From positions 124,001 to 188,000 of the forward strand of contig JAQOTA010000028.1 in NCBI GenBank assembly GCA_029532415.1: DNA of 64,000 nucleotides. The letters are read 5' to 3'. The notes below the pieces were generated by a model, which was not told the origin of the DNA, searched no databases, and saw nothing but the letters and a program-made list of their open reading frames with translations. Position 1 is the first letter of the stretch, and each line of letters starts with the position of its first letter. A program made the translations under genes and the position numbers. This stretch comes from Marasmius tenuissimus. Taxonomy: Eukaryota > Basidiomycota > Agaricomycetes > Agaricales > Marasmiaceae. Positions 54,784 through 64,000 of this stretch are shown one piece after another.

Positions 54784-56241
54784 TCAAATCATAGAAAAAA
54801 ACGTAGCAATATCTGGCAACTCCCTCGAAGGATCGAGACCACCAGCATTGAAAACAGTGCTGATTGCACCACCGACGGTGCCGCAGTAAGCCATCGTCCT
54901 CCGAGCAATGTACCGCACGAGCCGTGAGGCACCCCAGCCTATCAGACCCCACCCCACCGGGTGTATCAACCAACCAAAATGGTAGATCCAGTACCAAAGA
55001 CGACCTTCGGCTCCTATGAGAAGTTAAGTCAGTCACGAGTTACCAGAACAAACCGTAAGAGGGGGAAACACGCACGAAACCATGGGTACCTGTTATTCCG
55101 CCGCATCAGCCTGGACATCTTCTCCCCGTCCCGTAGCATGGGTACGAATCTCGACACGTACTCAAAGGTTCGGCCTTTGCGTAACTCACAGGCCAGTTCC
55201 ACCTCGTCAAACCCGCTGGCACGAAATGCGGCGACGTAAACGTCCGCCAAAGCACTTCTCTCATCCTCGGACGTGCAGTTGTTGAATCCATAGTCTGCAC
55301 CTACAAACCCGCTTGGCCAGGTGTCGCCCATCAAGAGGTTTTGCTTCAGTAACCAAACGGAAGGGATGGTGTCCAGGTCTCCTTGTTCTAAGACGGCACT
55401 AAAGGGTCGGGGGACTTCCAGGTGCGGTAGCTGTGCGAATATGCGGTATTGCTCCATCAAGCGATACATGGTACGATTCATGTAGGCCGTCAAATATTCG
55501 TAGAGGTTGCATTGTTCAAAGAGCTTCTGATATAACTGGGCTACCGTTCTCCCATCGTCGTGATCGGCACAATACCCCGCAAAGGTCCACACGTTCGTGC
55601 AGCTGGTGTGAGCCCATATGTCTATGAATGAAGAATAATGTTCCCCAGACAAGACAACGGAATAGTGCCAAAGACATTCCCGCTCCTTGTCCGACCATGA
55701 TGACAGCGGAAACGCTAAACTCCAGTCCCGTCCCATACGATTCCAAACGGCCTCTAGCACCCTCTCACAACGAGCCTCTATAGTCTCTCCAACGGGTGGT
55801 AGCGAGGGATCGAGAACCCACGGATTTCGGAGGAACCAAGTATAGGCGTCCCCTCGAAGCTCTAAAGGAGCAGAGGAGTAGGTACTCCTGAGTCGGCTGC
55901 ACAAGACACCCTGCGTTCTCCATTCATCCAAGATGTCGGCTGTGATGCGAGGGTTAATTTCTGAGACCAGTGTAGAGTTGGAGGAGAAGGTGTGCATTCT
56001 TCCCCGCTTTATCGAAGCCATAATCTGTGCGGGTCTTTCGGTGCGATGGAACGACCGCTGGGTTACACTGTGTTGCTCTGAGGAGGTAGTGTCCGGTATG
56101 AATTGGTCCTCGGCATTTCCAGATATGAACGGAGAAGTGTTGTGACCGACAATCAGGCGAGCAGTAGCAAACGGCAAGACATTTGGGGCATAAGAGTCGT
56201 GTTTCATTCTCGCAATCAGAATTTGCGCATTCGACAAACAT
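54784..56241 (-). pseudogene. MYND zinc-finger protein with apparent frameshift
   Basis: From ATG at 56241 the frame encodes a MYND finger at residues about 5-42 (CANSDCENETRLLCPKC, CYCSPDC, then H and WKC), a zinc-binding protein-interaction module. It is followed by GPIHTGHYLLRA and a FDKAGKNAHLLLQLYTGL helix. This frame then hits a stop near 55956, while the next frame immediately continues with family-like sequence (ITADILDEWRTQGVLCSRLR...WFLRNPWVLDPSLPP) to NNRYPWF near 55085. A spliced last exon (about 55020-54784) gives RLWYWIYHFGWLIHPVGWG and two hydrophobic stretches. The layout matches MYND proteins common in agarics. A one-base shift with no plausible intron suggests a pseudogene or an assembly error. 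Confidence 0.65.
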
Positions 56242-56841
56242 CAACTGGGGGAGCCAGCGAAATTGGTGGGGGTGAGAATGAGAGAGTTGGCTTGAAAGCA
56301 TTATAAGTCGTAAGATCTTAAGAGCCAGCTTTTAGCACTAGTTAGAGAGCTGCTCACCTGGCCCACGACATTCTGCTTTTCTCCTCTACGTCTCCAATGA
56401 TAAAACGTGGTGGTGGTTGAAGACCGCCGTTCCGCCGCACCAATCACGCTATGGCCTCGCTGGTCGTAATAGAGATTACGACAGAACCTTAATGCATGCC
56501 GAAAGTTTCTATCCATTCGATGATTTGGGGCTTCGAAGAGACAATGAGTATTGTCGATAGAGAGGAAGAGAGGAAGAAGACTGCTCGTCTAGATAAAGCT
56601 GTAAACGCAGAGCAAGAGTAAGGCCAAGCCGTGCCTGGTGATGGACAACTAGAGAAGACTGGTCGCTTTGTCAGCTCCTATTGCTTGGACCCACAACATC
56701 ATCATGGATGACCTGATCCGTCAATCGGGTTTAAACGGGGAGTTTTAACGAGGCTAATCAACGAGTGAGTGACAAGTTCACTCGTTGTCTTCCTCATCAC
56801 TGACTCGCCTCATCCTGCGCCTGTCCGCAGTCATTATTATT

Positions 56842-56915
56842 ATTCGCGAGCCCTGTCGCTCGTTCTCATTCGCGAGCCTTGTCGCTCGTTCTCTCCGCGA
56901 GCCGTTGCCGCTCGT
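56842..56915. repeat. 26-bp tandem repeat, three units
   Basis: Units ATTCGCGAGCCCTGTCGCTC(GTTCTC) at 56842-56867 and 56868-56893 differ at one base; a third, shorter and diverged, unit follows. Confidence 0.75.
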
Positions 56916-57000
56916 CATGTCTCTCGAGTCAGTGTCGCTCGATCATTCTGAAACATTCTTACTAACCATGGTCATGCGCTAGCTCTCCCTTTTTTTTTCT

Positions 57001-57104
57001 CCTGGCGGACTCTGAGACTTCCTCAGTCTTTCTTACTGTCCGCCAGGTAGGCATACAGCATTCTCTGAACATGAAGAATTGACTAATTTCTTACTGTCCG
57101 CCAG
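57001..57104. repeat. Hairpin and direct repeat around CTTACTGTCCGCCAG
   Basis: CCTGGCGGAC (57001-57010) pairs with GTCCGCCAGG (57038-57047), and TTTCTTACTGTCCGCCAG recurs about 57 bp downstream, ending at 57104. Mixed inverted and direct repeats near a retroelement start may be terminal sequences. Confidence 0.6.
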
Positions 57105-57162
57105 TGTATTTCGTCGTTTATTCCTGAATATATTCATATTCCATCTCTATCTCACTCCTGGC

Positions 57163-58569
57163 ATGTCAAATGGATCAGGATTACCACCATTCTCATCCCT
57201 TGGATCAGGGTCGGACCCTGCTCAACGACAACAGCAGTCAACTGGATTCCCCGGTCCTCTCCAAATCCCTCATGGAGCGTCTCGACATGGCCCCTTCGCA
57301 GCATCTCGACCGCTCGGAGCCCAACCAATGTTCAGACCTTCGCCAGGGCAAGCTTTGGGCTCTCGATCCCAAGCCTCAAGGGACCAAGCCCAAGAGCAGG
57401 TCGAGCTCTACCGTCGTGGACGAATCTCCAAGCAAGAAGCCCAGCTTGCTATCGAGAATGTTATTCGCAGAGGATGCATTGATGCAGGAATCAGTTACTC
57501 CAATGACTTCCTCCAACCATTCGTTGAACAACTTAATTCCCACGAGCAGGATCTCCGTCGTGCGCAAGAAACAGGGAACCAGAGATTCCAAGGTCCTACA
57601 AACCAAACCAGTAACTGCGCCCCTCCTGAGCCGAATCTTGGGGGTGGCTCTGGTAGAAGGTCCAGGTTGCCTCCATCTCGCTCACAGTCAGAGTCCCGTC
57701 GAATCAGGGATGGGAAACGCAAACAACGTGACTGTGGGGGACATCACCACCATCATCGACGAAACCGACACGGTGGCAGGTCTCCTTCCCCGAGCTCTTC
57801 AGGATCTAGCTCCTCCTCGTCCAGTAGCAGCAGCGACTCCGACCACAGATCCAAGAAGAAGCTCAAATCCTCTCTCCTTCACTTCGAGAAAGAGACAGCT
57901 CAGCGCCAGGTCGCTCTCACCGACCGCCATCGTAAAGTCGCCGAACAACTCGAAAACTTCTCTCGTGACAAAAAGGAGGCGCTCCGATGTCTCTTTGCCC
58001 AAAGCGGACTCCCGAAGTTCACAGAAGATGGATGGAAAGCTATCCTCAAAGGGGATTATGTCAACCTTGGCAAAGTCAATAAAGAACTTCACTTCCGGGA
58101 CGAAGAAGTCAAGAACCAGACCCATTGGTCTCAATGTTGGGACGATTATTCTGCAGCAATGCAGTTCGCATTTGGTGGACGAGATGGAGAACTCGCCAGC
58201 TATAGAAAGTACATCATTGGGAAGTTTACCAACATCAGCAACAATCTCCACCACAATGTCATTGCCTTCGACCAGGCTGCTTGAAAGGAGATCACCCACT
58301 CCAGACTCCTGTTCGATGACTTCCATCTCCTTGATGACATCAAAGATTCGTTCCTCACCGATGCCAGTGCGAACTTCAAGCGAGCCCAACGTCGAAACAC
58401 CTCCAAGCCTCTTGCACAACGAATCTCTTCATCGCCGAACGAAGTTTGTAGAAATTGGAACAAGGGTACCTGCACTCAACAACAGTGTCCCTGGGGACGA
58501 CAGCACAAATGCAGTGAATGCGGTTCGAGTGAACACTGCAAGAAAGACAAGAAATGTCCAAAGTCCAAC
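57163..58569 (+). pseudogene. Retroelement gag-like protein with CCCH/knuckle finger, one in-frame stop
   Basis: Begins MSNGSGLPPFSSLG; an upstream in-frame ATG at 57079 looks like leader. The first 150 residues are Gln/Pro/Ser-rich, then a helical ELYRRGRISKQEAQLAI segment, an Arg/His/Ser-rich linker with a long Ser run, and a capsid-like helical domain (HWSQCWDDYSAAMQFAFGGR, YRKYIIGKFTN). A TGA at 58282-58284 interrupts it after FDQAA, but the same frame continues without further stops to a cysteine finger (CRNWNKGTCTQQQCPWGRQH, then CSECGSSEHC) ending at 58567-58569. CCCH plus knuckle fingers behind a capsid-like region are typical of agaricomycete retroelement ORF1 proteins, possibly DIRS/Ngaro-type. 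Overlapping ORFs in another frame (57170-59008) are largely a shadow. Confidence 0.65.
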
Positions 58570-58591
58570 TAATCCCTCTCAGGGTGTTGGT

Positions 58592-59008
58592 ATGAACGAC
58601 GATATTGGCCCTCGGTCCATGGCTGGGGTGGATACCTACCTTGACCCTGACAACGATCTCCGGTCCATGGCCGAGGTCTCTTCAGAGGTTTGTGGTGGCC
58701 TTGTCTCACCTTTCAGCATGAGTGCTTTGTTGTCCTCTGACAGCTGTCCGTTCGATGGTGCTATGTATCCTAGCGATGCGGGAGATCAGACCGAATATAT
58801 GACTTATGATGGCACGTTCTTACCTCGCTATCGTTGTGGCTTTGCTTGGAGAGATGACAGTCCATCCTGGAGTATCACTGCAGCGAGAACGGAGACGGAC
58901 TCCCCTCTCGCCAAGCCGTCGGCAGAGGAACTCAGTAACAGAGAGGCTGTGGACACTGTGACGAAACACCCACAGTTATTCAACCGCAATTTTTGTCGGC
59001 TGCGCTGA
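58592..59008 (+). CDS. Short ORF after the gag-like gene, possible truncated second retroelement ORF
   Basis: 138 codons from ATG at 58592 (MNDDIGPRSMAGV), 22 nt after the gag-like stop, ending at 59008. It has two related units (GPRSMAGVDTYLDPDND, LRSMAEVSSEV), is acidic and then turns Arg/Ser-poor. In elements of this kind the polymerase ORF starts here. No RT or recombinase motif is present, so the element appears truncated near 59010. Function unknown. Confidence 0.4.
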   Translation: MNDDIGPRSMAGVDTYLDPDNDLRSMAEVSSEVCGGLVSPFSMSALLSSDSCPFDGAMYPSDAGDQTEYMTYDGTFLPRYRCGFAWRDDSPSWSITAARTETDSPLAKPSAEELSNREAVDTVTKHPQLFNRNFCRLR

Positions 59009-59286
59009 TAGCCGCCCTGCGGAAGCGGCTCCCTCCGTTAATCCTCGAGTTTTACTCGATGATACGAACTGTCACTTGAACACCTGCAAATTCGGCGGGA
59101 AGGCGAGATTGAAACGCTCAAGGATCCGGGGCGGCATCATTAAACTTTATATCCACCAGATCTAGTCCCTAGATGAATGGCCTCATGAGAATGACAACCC
59201 AATTTGGGCTTGGGCTGTCTGTTGGTCGTCCAAGAGCCATCACCATGTAAAATAAGCTGAGCTTTGATTGAACCATCGCACAGTCA
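59009..59286. other. Spacer between truncated retroelement and KDZ element
   Basis: No gene or repeat recognised. Confidence 0.4.
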
Positions 59287-59535
59287 CGAGGGGTAACTTC
59301 GTTAAACCGTTCGGATGGTTAGCCCTTCATTATTTGTAGCTTTAAGAACCATGTGGAGTAAAGTGATAGCCAACTGTGGGTAGTATAAATGTAGTACTGG
59401 TATTGAAGTGAGTCCGTTTGATAAACCATTAAAAACGTCGGGTCCCAGAGATGGTTTAACTAAGTAGCTTGACTGATGGTTTAACGACCAGTTCAACGAA
59501 CCGTTTAACGGTGTGATGGTTTAACCGTTAACACC
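59287..59535. repeat. GGTTTAAC subterminal repeat cluster at the KDZ gene 3' side
   Basis: At least seven variants of GGTTTAAC/GTTAAACC occur in both orientations within 250 bp (for example near 59303, 59421, 59453, 59477, 59504 and 59518). The last one contains the stop codon of the transposase gene. Such clusters are typical transposase-binding regions. The partner end would lie beyond the right edge of the window. Confidence 0.65.
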
Positions 59536-62500
59536 TCTACCCCTACCCCTACCTCGACCACGACTACACCCACGCCTTGATGTGACGATGTCAACAATGA
59601 CCTCGCCGCCGGCACCCACTCCTTGGCCTTGATCTGGACCCGCGCCTCTGCCCCTGCCTCTACCTCGCCCTCTGCCTCTACCACGACCTCGACTCTGACC
59701 ACGGCCGTGCTCCGATGAGGGGATGTCAGCAATCTCCTCGTCGCTGGCAACCCCGTTATCTTTGCCCCCTGAATCAGCATCGCTCTCATCGCTTTCACTT
59801 TCCTCCTCATCGCTCCACTTGGCTTCGTCATCGGCTTTAATCGCATTGCCTTCTCCCTCGTCGCCTTCATCCTCGATGTCCCCACGAGCCTCCCTCAAAC
59901 GTTTCTGTTCGGCCTCTGCGTCCTCTAGAAGTTTCCTGATGGAGCTGTCGTCCACCGCTCGCATCTTCTGACAGTCTCGGGCCACACGATCTGCAAGAAT
60001 CTCGCCTGGAGGAAGCTCCAGCTCAAGACCAAGACCCTGAAATAATGTCACTGCATCTGTTTCCAGCCTCTCGAACATACGGGCTTGGCGTCGAGCATAG
60101 GCTTGGTGTCCGAAAGTTTCGCCCGAACCGGCAGCTGTGTCCCAGACAACCTTCATCTTCGTGAAGTGACGGATACAATTTCGAAAATCTGCTTCGAGTT
60201 TTTCCACATGTTCCAGCCATCTGTCTCGCTCTGCTCGAGCGCGGAACCACTGAACACGCTCCCTTAAATCCCCGAGTCAGTCTGGTGCTTTCTGAAGAAG
60301 ATTTCGAAGTAGACTTACCCTCCTTGTCATACGCTAACTGGTTCTTGGTCGACAGATCGATCCTTGTGAATAAGACCTTAGGTTGCCAAATCCATCCATC
60401 CTCCTTGGGAGTCTTGTCTGATGCTCGCTTCTTGGTCTTCTTCTTCTTCTTCGAACCTGCAAGCAACCTCAGACCACTTGACCCGCTTACAACAAAAGGA
60501 ATTTACTCACGTCGCTTCCTGCGAACCACCTGTGTCCCTGTTGCATGCTGCTTGACCGATGGGCCTTTCGCGGTTGTATGCTCTTCCATACCCGCCGACA
60601 GCATAAGGTTCAGCGTATAAAGTTGACCATCTGTCCTCCGCGAGTCCCCGAGCGCTCGCTTATGGGTTGTTGATTTGCGATAAGTATCTTCTTCCTTCAT
60701 CTCCGGAAGGCCATCACCATGTCCAAGTCCCTGTAGTGCGCGTCGTGCACTGTTGTAGTCATTGATGCAGCACTGCAGGTCAACATAGATCGTTTTTAGT
60801 TGTAACAATGAACGAGTGTTGGCCTGAGTTCCACGATCGTTCTTGCTTTTCTGATCCCTGACGATTGACTGATTCTTCGATGCCTGACGAACCTCCTCTA
60901 CCGCATCATACAGTTCTCCCTCCCGTAGTGTCCTCTCCAGCTCTGCCAAGCTTTCAAGCCCTTTGGCCGTACGTTGGTCTTCGGTGTATTCTAAAGGCAC
61001 AAAGATCTGTTCCTTCTCGATCTCGCAAGCGGGCTGTGCAACAACGTCGACTTCCACCTTGGGCATGACAACGCCCTGAAGCTGCCTCAACGACTTCATT
61101 CTTGTCTTCAGCCGTTCCCGCCTCGCGTCAAGATCTCGCTTCACGGTTTCTGTTTGGTTCAAGGTGAGCTTGCCCAGAATTCTTTGCCTAATACAGCATT
61201 AGTTCTCGCTTTCGAATGACATGGTAGAATTGATCGTGAGGACTTACTGTGCATGCTGAATATTCATTGCCTCAATCAAGAAAGCGGCTTCAATGGAACG
61301 TTTGGTAGGTTCGGTGTCGGTTTTGTCCTCCTTTGTAAGAATTCGTCGATAGATGGCAGTCCTGGAAGGGACTGAGCAGCGCAAAGTACGTGAGTAACCG
61401 GCTATAGGAAATACTGCCGATGAGTTACTAACTGGAGGTGACATTGTGCCGATATAGACTGGGAAGTGGTGCTTGGCCCGGTGTTGCTTTCTGCTTCTCG
61501 TATCCCTCTTCCAACCCTCTCCATCCAGGTAACTGTGCCGAGTATAGGACCAAAAGCGACACAAAAGTAGCTCGGCAAACCTTGAGCTGCTCCCGTGCAT
61601 TGACTATGTCGATCGACAGCCTTCGGGCCATGCCGATGACTTTGGACCAATTCCAAAACATGAACCAGCTGGATATAACGTCGTGTCGATGACCGTTGTT
61701 CATCTGTCGAGTCGCTGGCCCAAATGCGTTCAGTGACGCCCAAACTTGCTTGCCGCTGTCACCGTTGAATTGTCTGATACATATCATGTACGCCACTGAG
61801 AAAAGGAACATACATTCATCCTTGTGATCAGGAAGATGCATGGGTCCTATCGTAAACCGGAGACGCTTGACAAGATGGAGCAGTTCGGGGCATGTCTTTT
61901 CAAAACAAGGGCGCATGTTGACGCAGTATTGGCAGTTGCAGTCGTATGCAAGGCAGTCATCACAACTGCTGTAGTGTGAGTGGTCCCATCCATGGCGTGT
62001 GTGGGAGAACGCATGATCAATGGCCTTGTCAGTGTACGTGAACCTGAACAATGTGAATAAGCTGAAATGTATCGATAGGATACGACACTCTGTACACACC
62101 CTTCACCTGCTGTGAGGTCAACAGCAGACAACATGAATACGTGCGAGCATTGAACTCCAACGATACCCGTCACGCTCATGTTCTTGAATTTCTTCTTGTC
62201 CTGATTATTGACAACCTTGAGGTAGTTGCAAGTCGATTTCTGTAATGCAGAGGGTCAACCGACTGTGGACACGCTGAGAGAAGAATGCGGACCTCTGTAG
62301 TTTTCGGGGCAATAGCAAGGTGCTTCTCCATACTCTCTTTGGTCGGAAAGTAACCATTGACACGATCACTAAGCAATGAGATGTCATCGCCTTTCTCATC
62401 CTTCGAGGTTTTCTTGTATCGGTTGAGGTGGAAGTTCCCGTCGGCGGTGAGCTGTCGCTGAACGAGGTGTCTGATTGGGATAGCCACAACGCTTGAGTAA

Positions 62501-63682
62501 ACGCACGAACGAGTACGTTAAAACCTCACCTCAGCTCCTCCGGGGTCCGCTCCCATCCTTCCTCTGTGTTGATGCCATCTTCTGGACAACAAGGACACAA
62601 TACTACAATGTTGTCTGGCTTCCGATGAGGGAAAAACTGCCCCAAGTTGAAAGCTTTGCCGGACCATTTGTCTGCACAGAGAGTTCGCCATATTCGGGTT
62701 GGACGCCGAAATTGCTTGTATGGGTCCTGGAAGAGATTAGACGTCAGCTTTGTGAGACACTCCATTAATACCAAGCTTCAGCTTACCTGAACGGTCGAGG
62801 TGAAAGCACCGTCTGTAAGGTGTCGGAGACCGGCCAGGTACTGAAAGGCTGACCGTCCAGATACGAGGTGGTGATAGAGGAACTCGTCGAGTACTTGGAA
62901 AGTGAAGAAGGTTTTCGGAGCTTGGAGTGTTGCTGGGAGGAGCCAAGCCTCCATGGACTGTTGCACCGGGTCCGGGCGACCGCTGCAGAAGCACATCCGC
63001 ACTCGAGTGCCATGAATGCCATTTGTATGAATAATCGTCATGGTTTGAGGGATGTCTGGACTGGGACATGTGCCGCCAGGGTGACCGAACTGAAGTGAGT
63101 GCGTTCCTCCCTGAAGGTTAGCCATGTCCAAGCGGCGGTAAAAACCCTCAGCTTGCCACTGAAGGACCCAGTGTAAGGGGTTGGTCTGGTGCCGTGAGAT
63201 CCAGCACTCTTCGCAGGATGGTTCATACTGTAGACAGTCATGACAGGCGTAGCGCCGTCGTCGACCGGAGCCACAGGAGCACTCTGTGTCGATGCTGGGG
63301 TGGGCTTTGCCTTCGAGAATGAGAGATACCAAACGAGGATTGGTTGCCATAAATTGATTCAGGAGGGCAGTTTCCTATTGTCAACTGTAAGTGGCAATCT
63401 CACGCTGAGAGCATTCAGCATACTGACCTCTGCATCTAGGGTTTCTTCCTCTTCCTCTGCTTCCGCAGCCGTTTGCTCTGTGATGTAATCCGATCCTGGT
63501 TCGAAGACAGACTCGGTGATAGGAGGAGCATCGAGAACCGTCCCTGAAGTCAACGCTTCCGAAGGTTTGACGGCGAGACGAACTCGCTTCAACGGTGGCA
63601 TGTAGACATCCTTGTTAGCCCTCTTGAGCGCTGGGGCTTGTTCTCTACCTTGCTTGGTGTGGTTGGATTTGATTTTGAACAT
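59521..63682 (-). CDS. KDZ (Kyakuja-Dileera-Zisupton) transposase with CxC2 domain
   Basis: Many-exon gene from ATG at 63682 (MFKIKSNHTK) to TAA at 59521. Exon 1 is 63682-63428. Exon 2 (63374-62787) carries the CxC2 cluster: CSCGSGRRRRYACHDC, CEECWISRHQTNPLHW, then GHPGGTCPSP and WLLPATLQAPKTFFTF. Exon 3 (about 62728-62530) ends CPCCPEDGINTEEGWE. The KDZ core follows at 62490-61430: VTGIVGVQCSHVF, then YDCNCQYCVNM, IGPMHLPDHKDEC and FGPATRQMNNGHRHD, matching conserved KDZ blocks. The C-terminal part has a helical KMKVVWDTAAGSGETFGHQAYARRQA segment, an acidic run and an RG-rich tail with about 15 Arg-Gly pairs. KDZ enzymes are RNase H-fold DNA transposases expanded in mushrooms. Some exon borders were not fixed. 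The residues at the ERxW block (GDSGKQVW) differ from the usual pattern. Confidence 0.85.
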
Positions 63683-64000
63683 TGCCGAAAGGGCGAGCAA
63701 CGGCGTACAGCGATGGAGATGATGGGGGGTGAAGAAAGGAGCGTGAGCAAACAAACCGGCTCATTGTGGCAGAGACACGTACCGGAAGAGGAAACATCGG
63801 TGGGGCATGTAGGTCTGAGCACAATGTCTCGGTTGCAATGCGACCGGACCTCGATATGACCAGAACAAGGGTTTGGACAGTGACCAAATAAGGCCAGTCC
63901 ATTGAGTCCATTCAAGATACTGGGGCTAACCTCCGCGCTTTCAGCAGCTTCAAGATATCAAAGCGAGTACCGAATATTCTCGACCAATAACAACATATAG
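63683..64000. other. Upstream flank of the KDZ gene
   Basis: No feature recognised; the other end of the KDZ element is not reached. Confidence 0.4.

Larger units (their letters stand above)
56242..57162. other. Upstream flank of the gag-like gene with short repeats
   Basis: No gene is recognised. It contains the tandem repeat at 56842-56915 and the hairpin plus direct repeats at 57001-57104, which may belong to the termini of the retroelement that follows. Confidence 0.4.

Noticed and set aside
57170..59008. 612-codon open frame overlapping the gag-like gene
   Set aside because: Most of it is out of frame with the capsid-like and zinc-finger sequence; Ser/Pro-rich composition explains its length. 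Only the part after 58592 may be real.

Overview
The window looks like the nuclear genome of an agaricomycete (mushroom-forming basidiomycete) fungus. Genes are dense in short GT-AG introns (about 50-90 nt), there is a KDZ-type transposase with a CxC2 cysteine cluster, a Ty3/Gypsy element of agaricomycete type, and a multicopy orphan protein family of the kind expanded in Agaricales. No tRNA, rRNA or CRISPR was found. Identifications come from reading motifs; no database search was run.

The backbone is a cluster of seven copies of one 12-exon orphan family, called here the RDYN/YADP family after two of its motifs. Copies 1-5 are on the minus strand (1-3597, 4483-7296, 8094-11180, 23597-26612, 31119-34388). 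Copies 6 and 7 are on the plus strand (43154-46397, 47702-50696). The best reconstructed copy (copy 6) gives about 860 aa: an N-terminal RDYNVN strand-rich segment, a central YRRSDIRLL...NRSKIP domain, a QPIYLF...LRGFDP domain, a short tandem YADP repeat, and a C-terminal Trp-rich hydrophobic tail. Between the two arms lie two single-copy genes on the plus strand: a TRF4/Cid14-type non-canonical poly(A) polymerase (35495-38206) and a long low-complexity protein (38656-42444). Two degraded copies of the 5' half of the TRF4-like gene (27615-28620 plus; 46560-47530 minus) each sit head-to-head with a family copy, as the intact gene does. The duplicated unit was therefore family gene + shared promoter region + 5' half of TRF4.

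Mobile DNA has reshaped the array. A 1.4-kb element with ends reading CACCAG interrupts exon 6 of copy 1. A second CACCAG-ended element (11249-22839) splits copy 3 from its own promoter and carries a minisatellite into which a 9.25-kb Gypsy element (11482-20733; LTRs of identical length, 822 bp, and apparently identical sequence) has inserted. That retrotransposon has an unrecognised 299-aa ORF in the envelope position. Several MITE-like inverted-repeat elements lie in the spacers.

The right-hand 13 kb holds a type II membrane GDP-fucosyltransferase-like gene (51111-52806, minus), a MYND-finger gene with an apparent frameshift (54784-56241, minus), a gag-like CCCH-finger retroelement gene with an in-frame stop (57163-58569, plus), and an apparently complete multi-exon KDZ transposase gene (59521-63682, minus) followed by a cluster of GGTTTAAC subterminal repeats. 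A perfect 49-bp palindrome lies in otherwise unremarkable spacer at 53541-53589.
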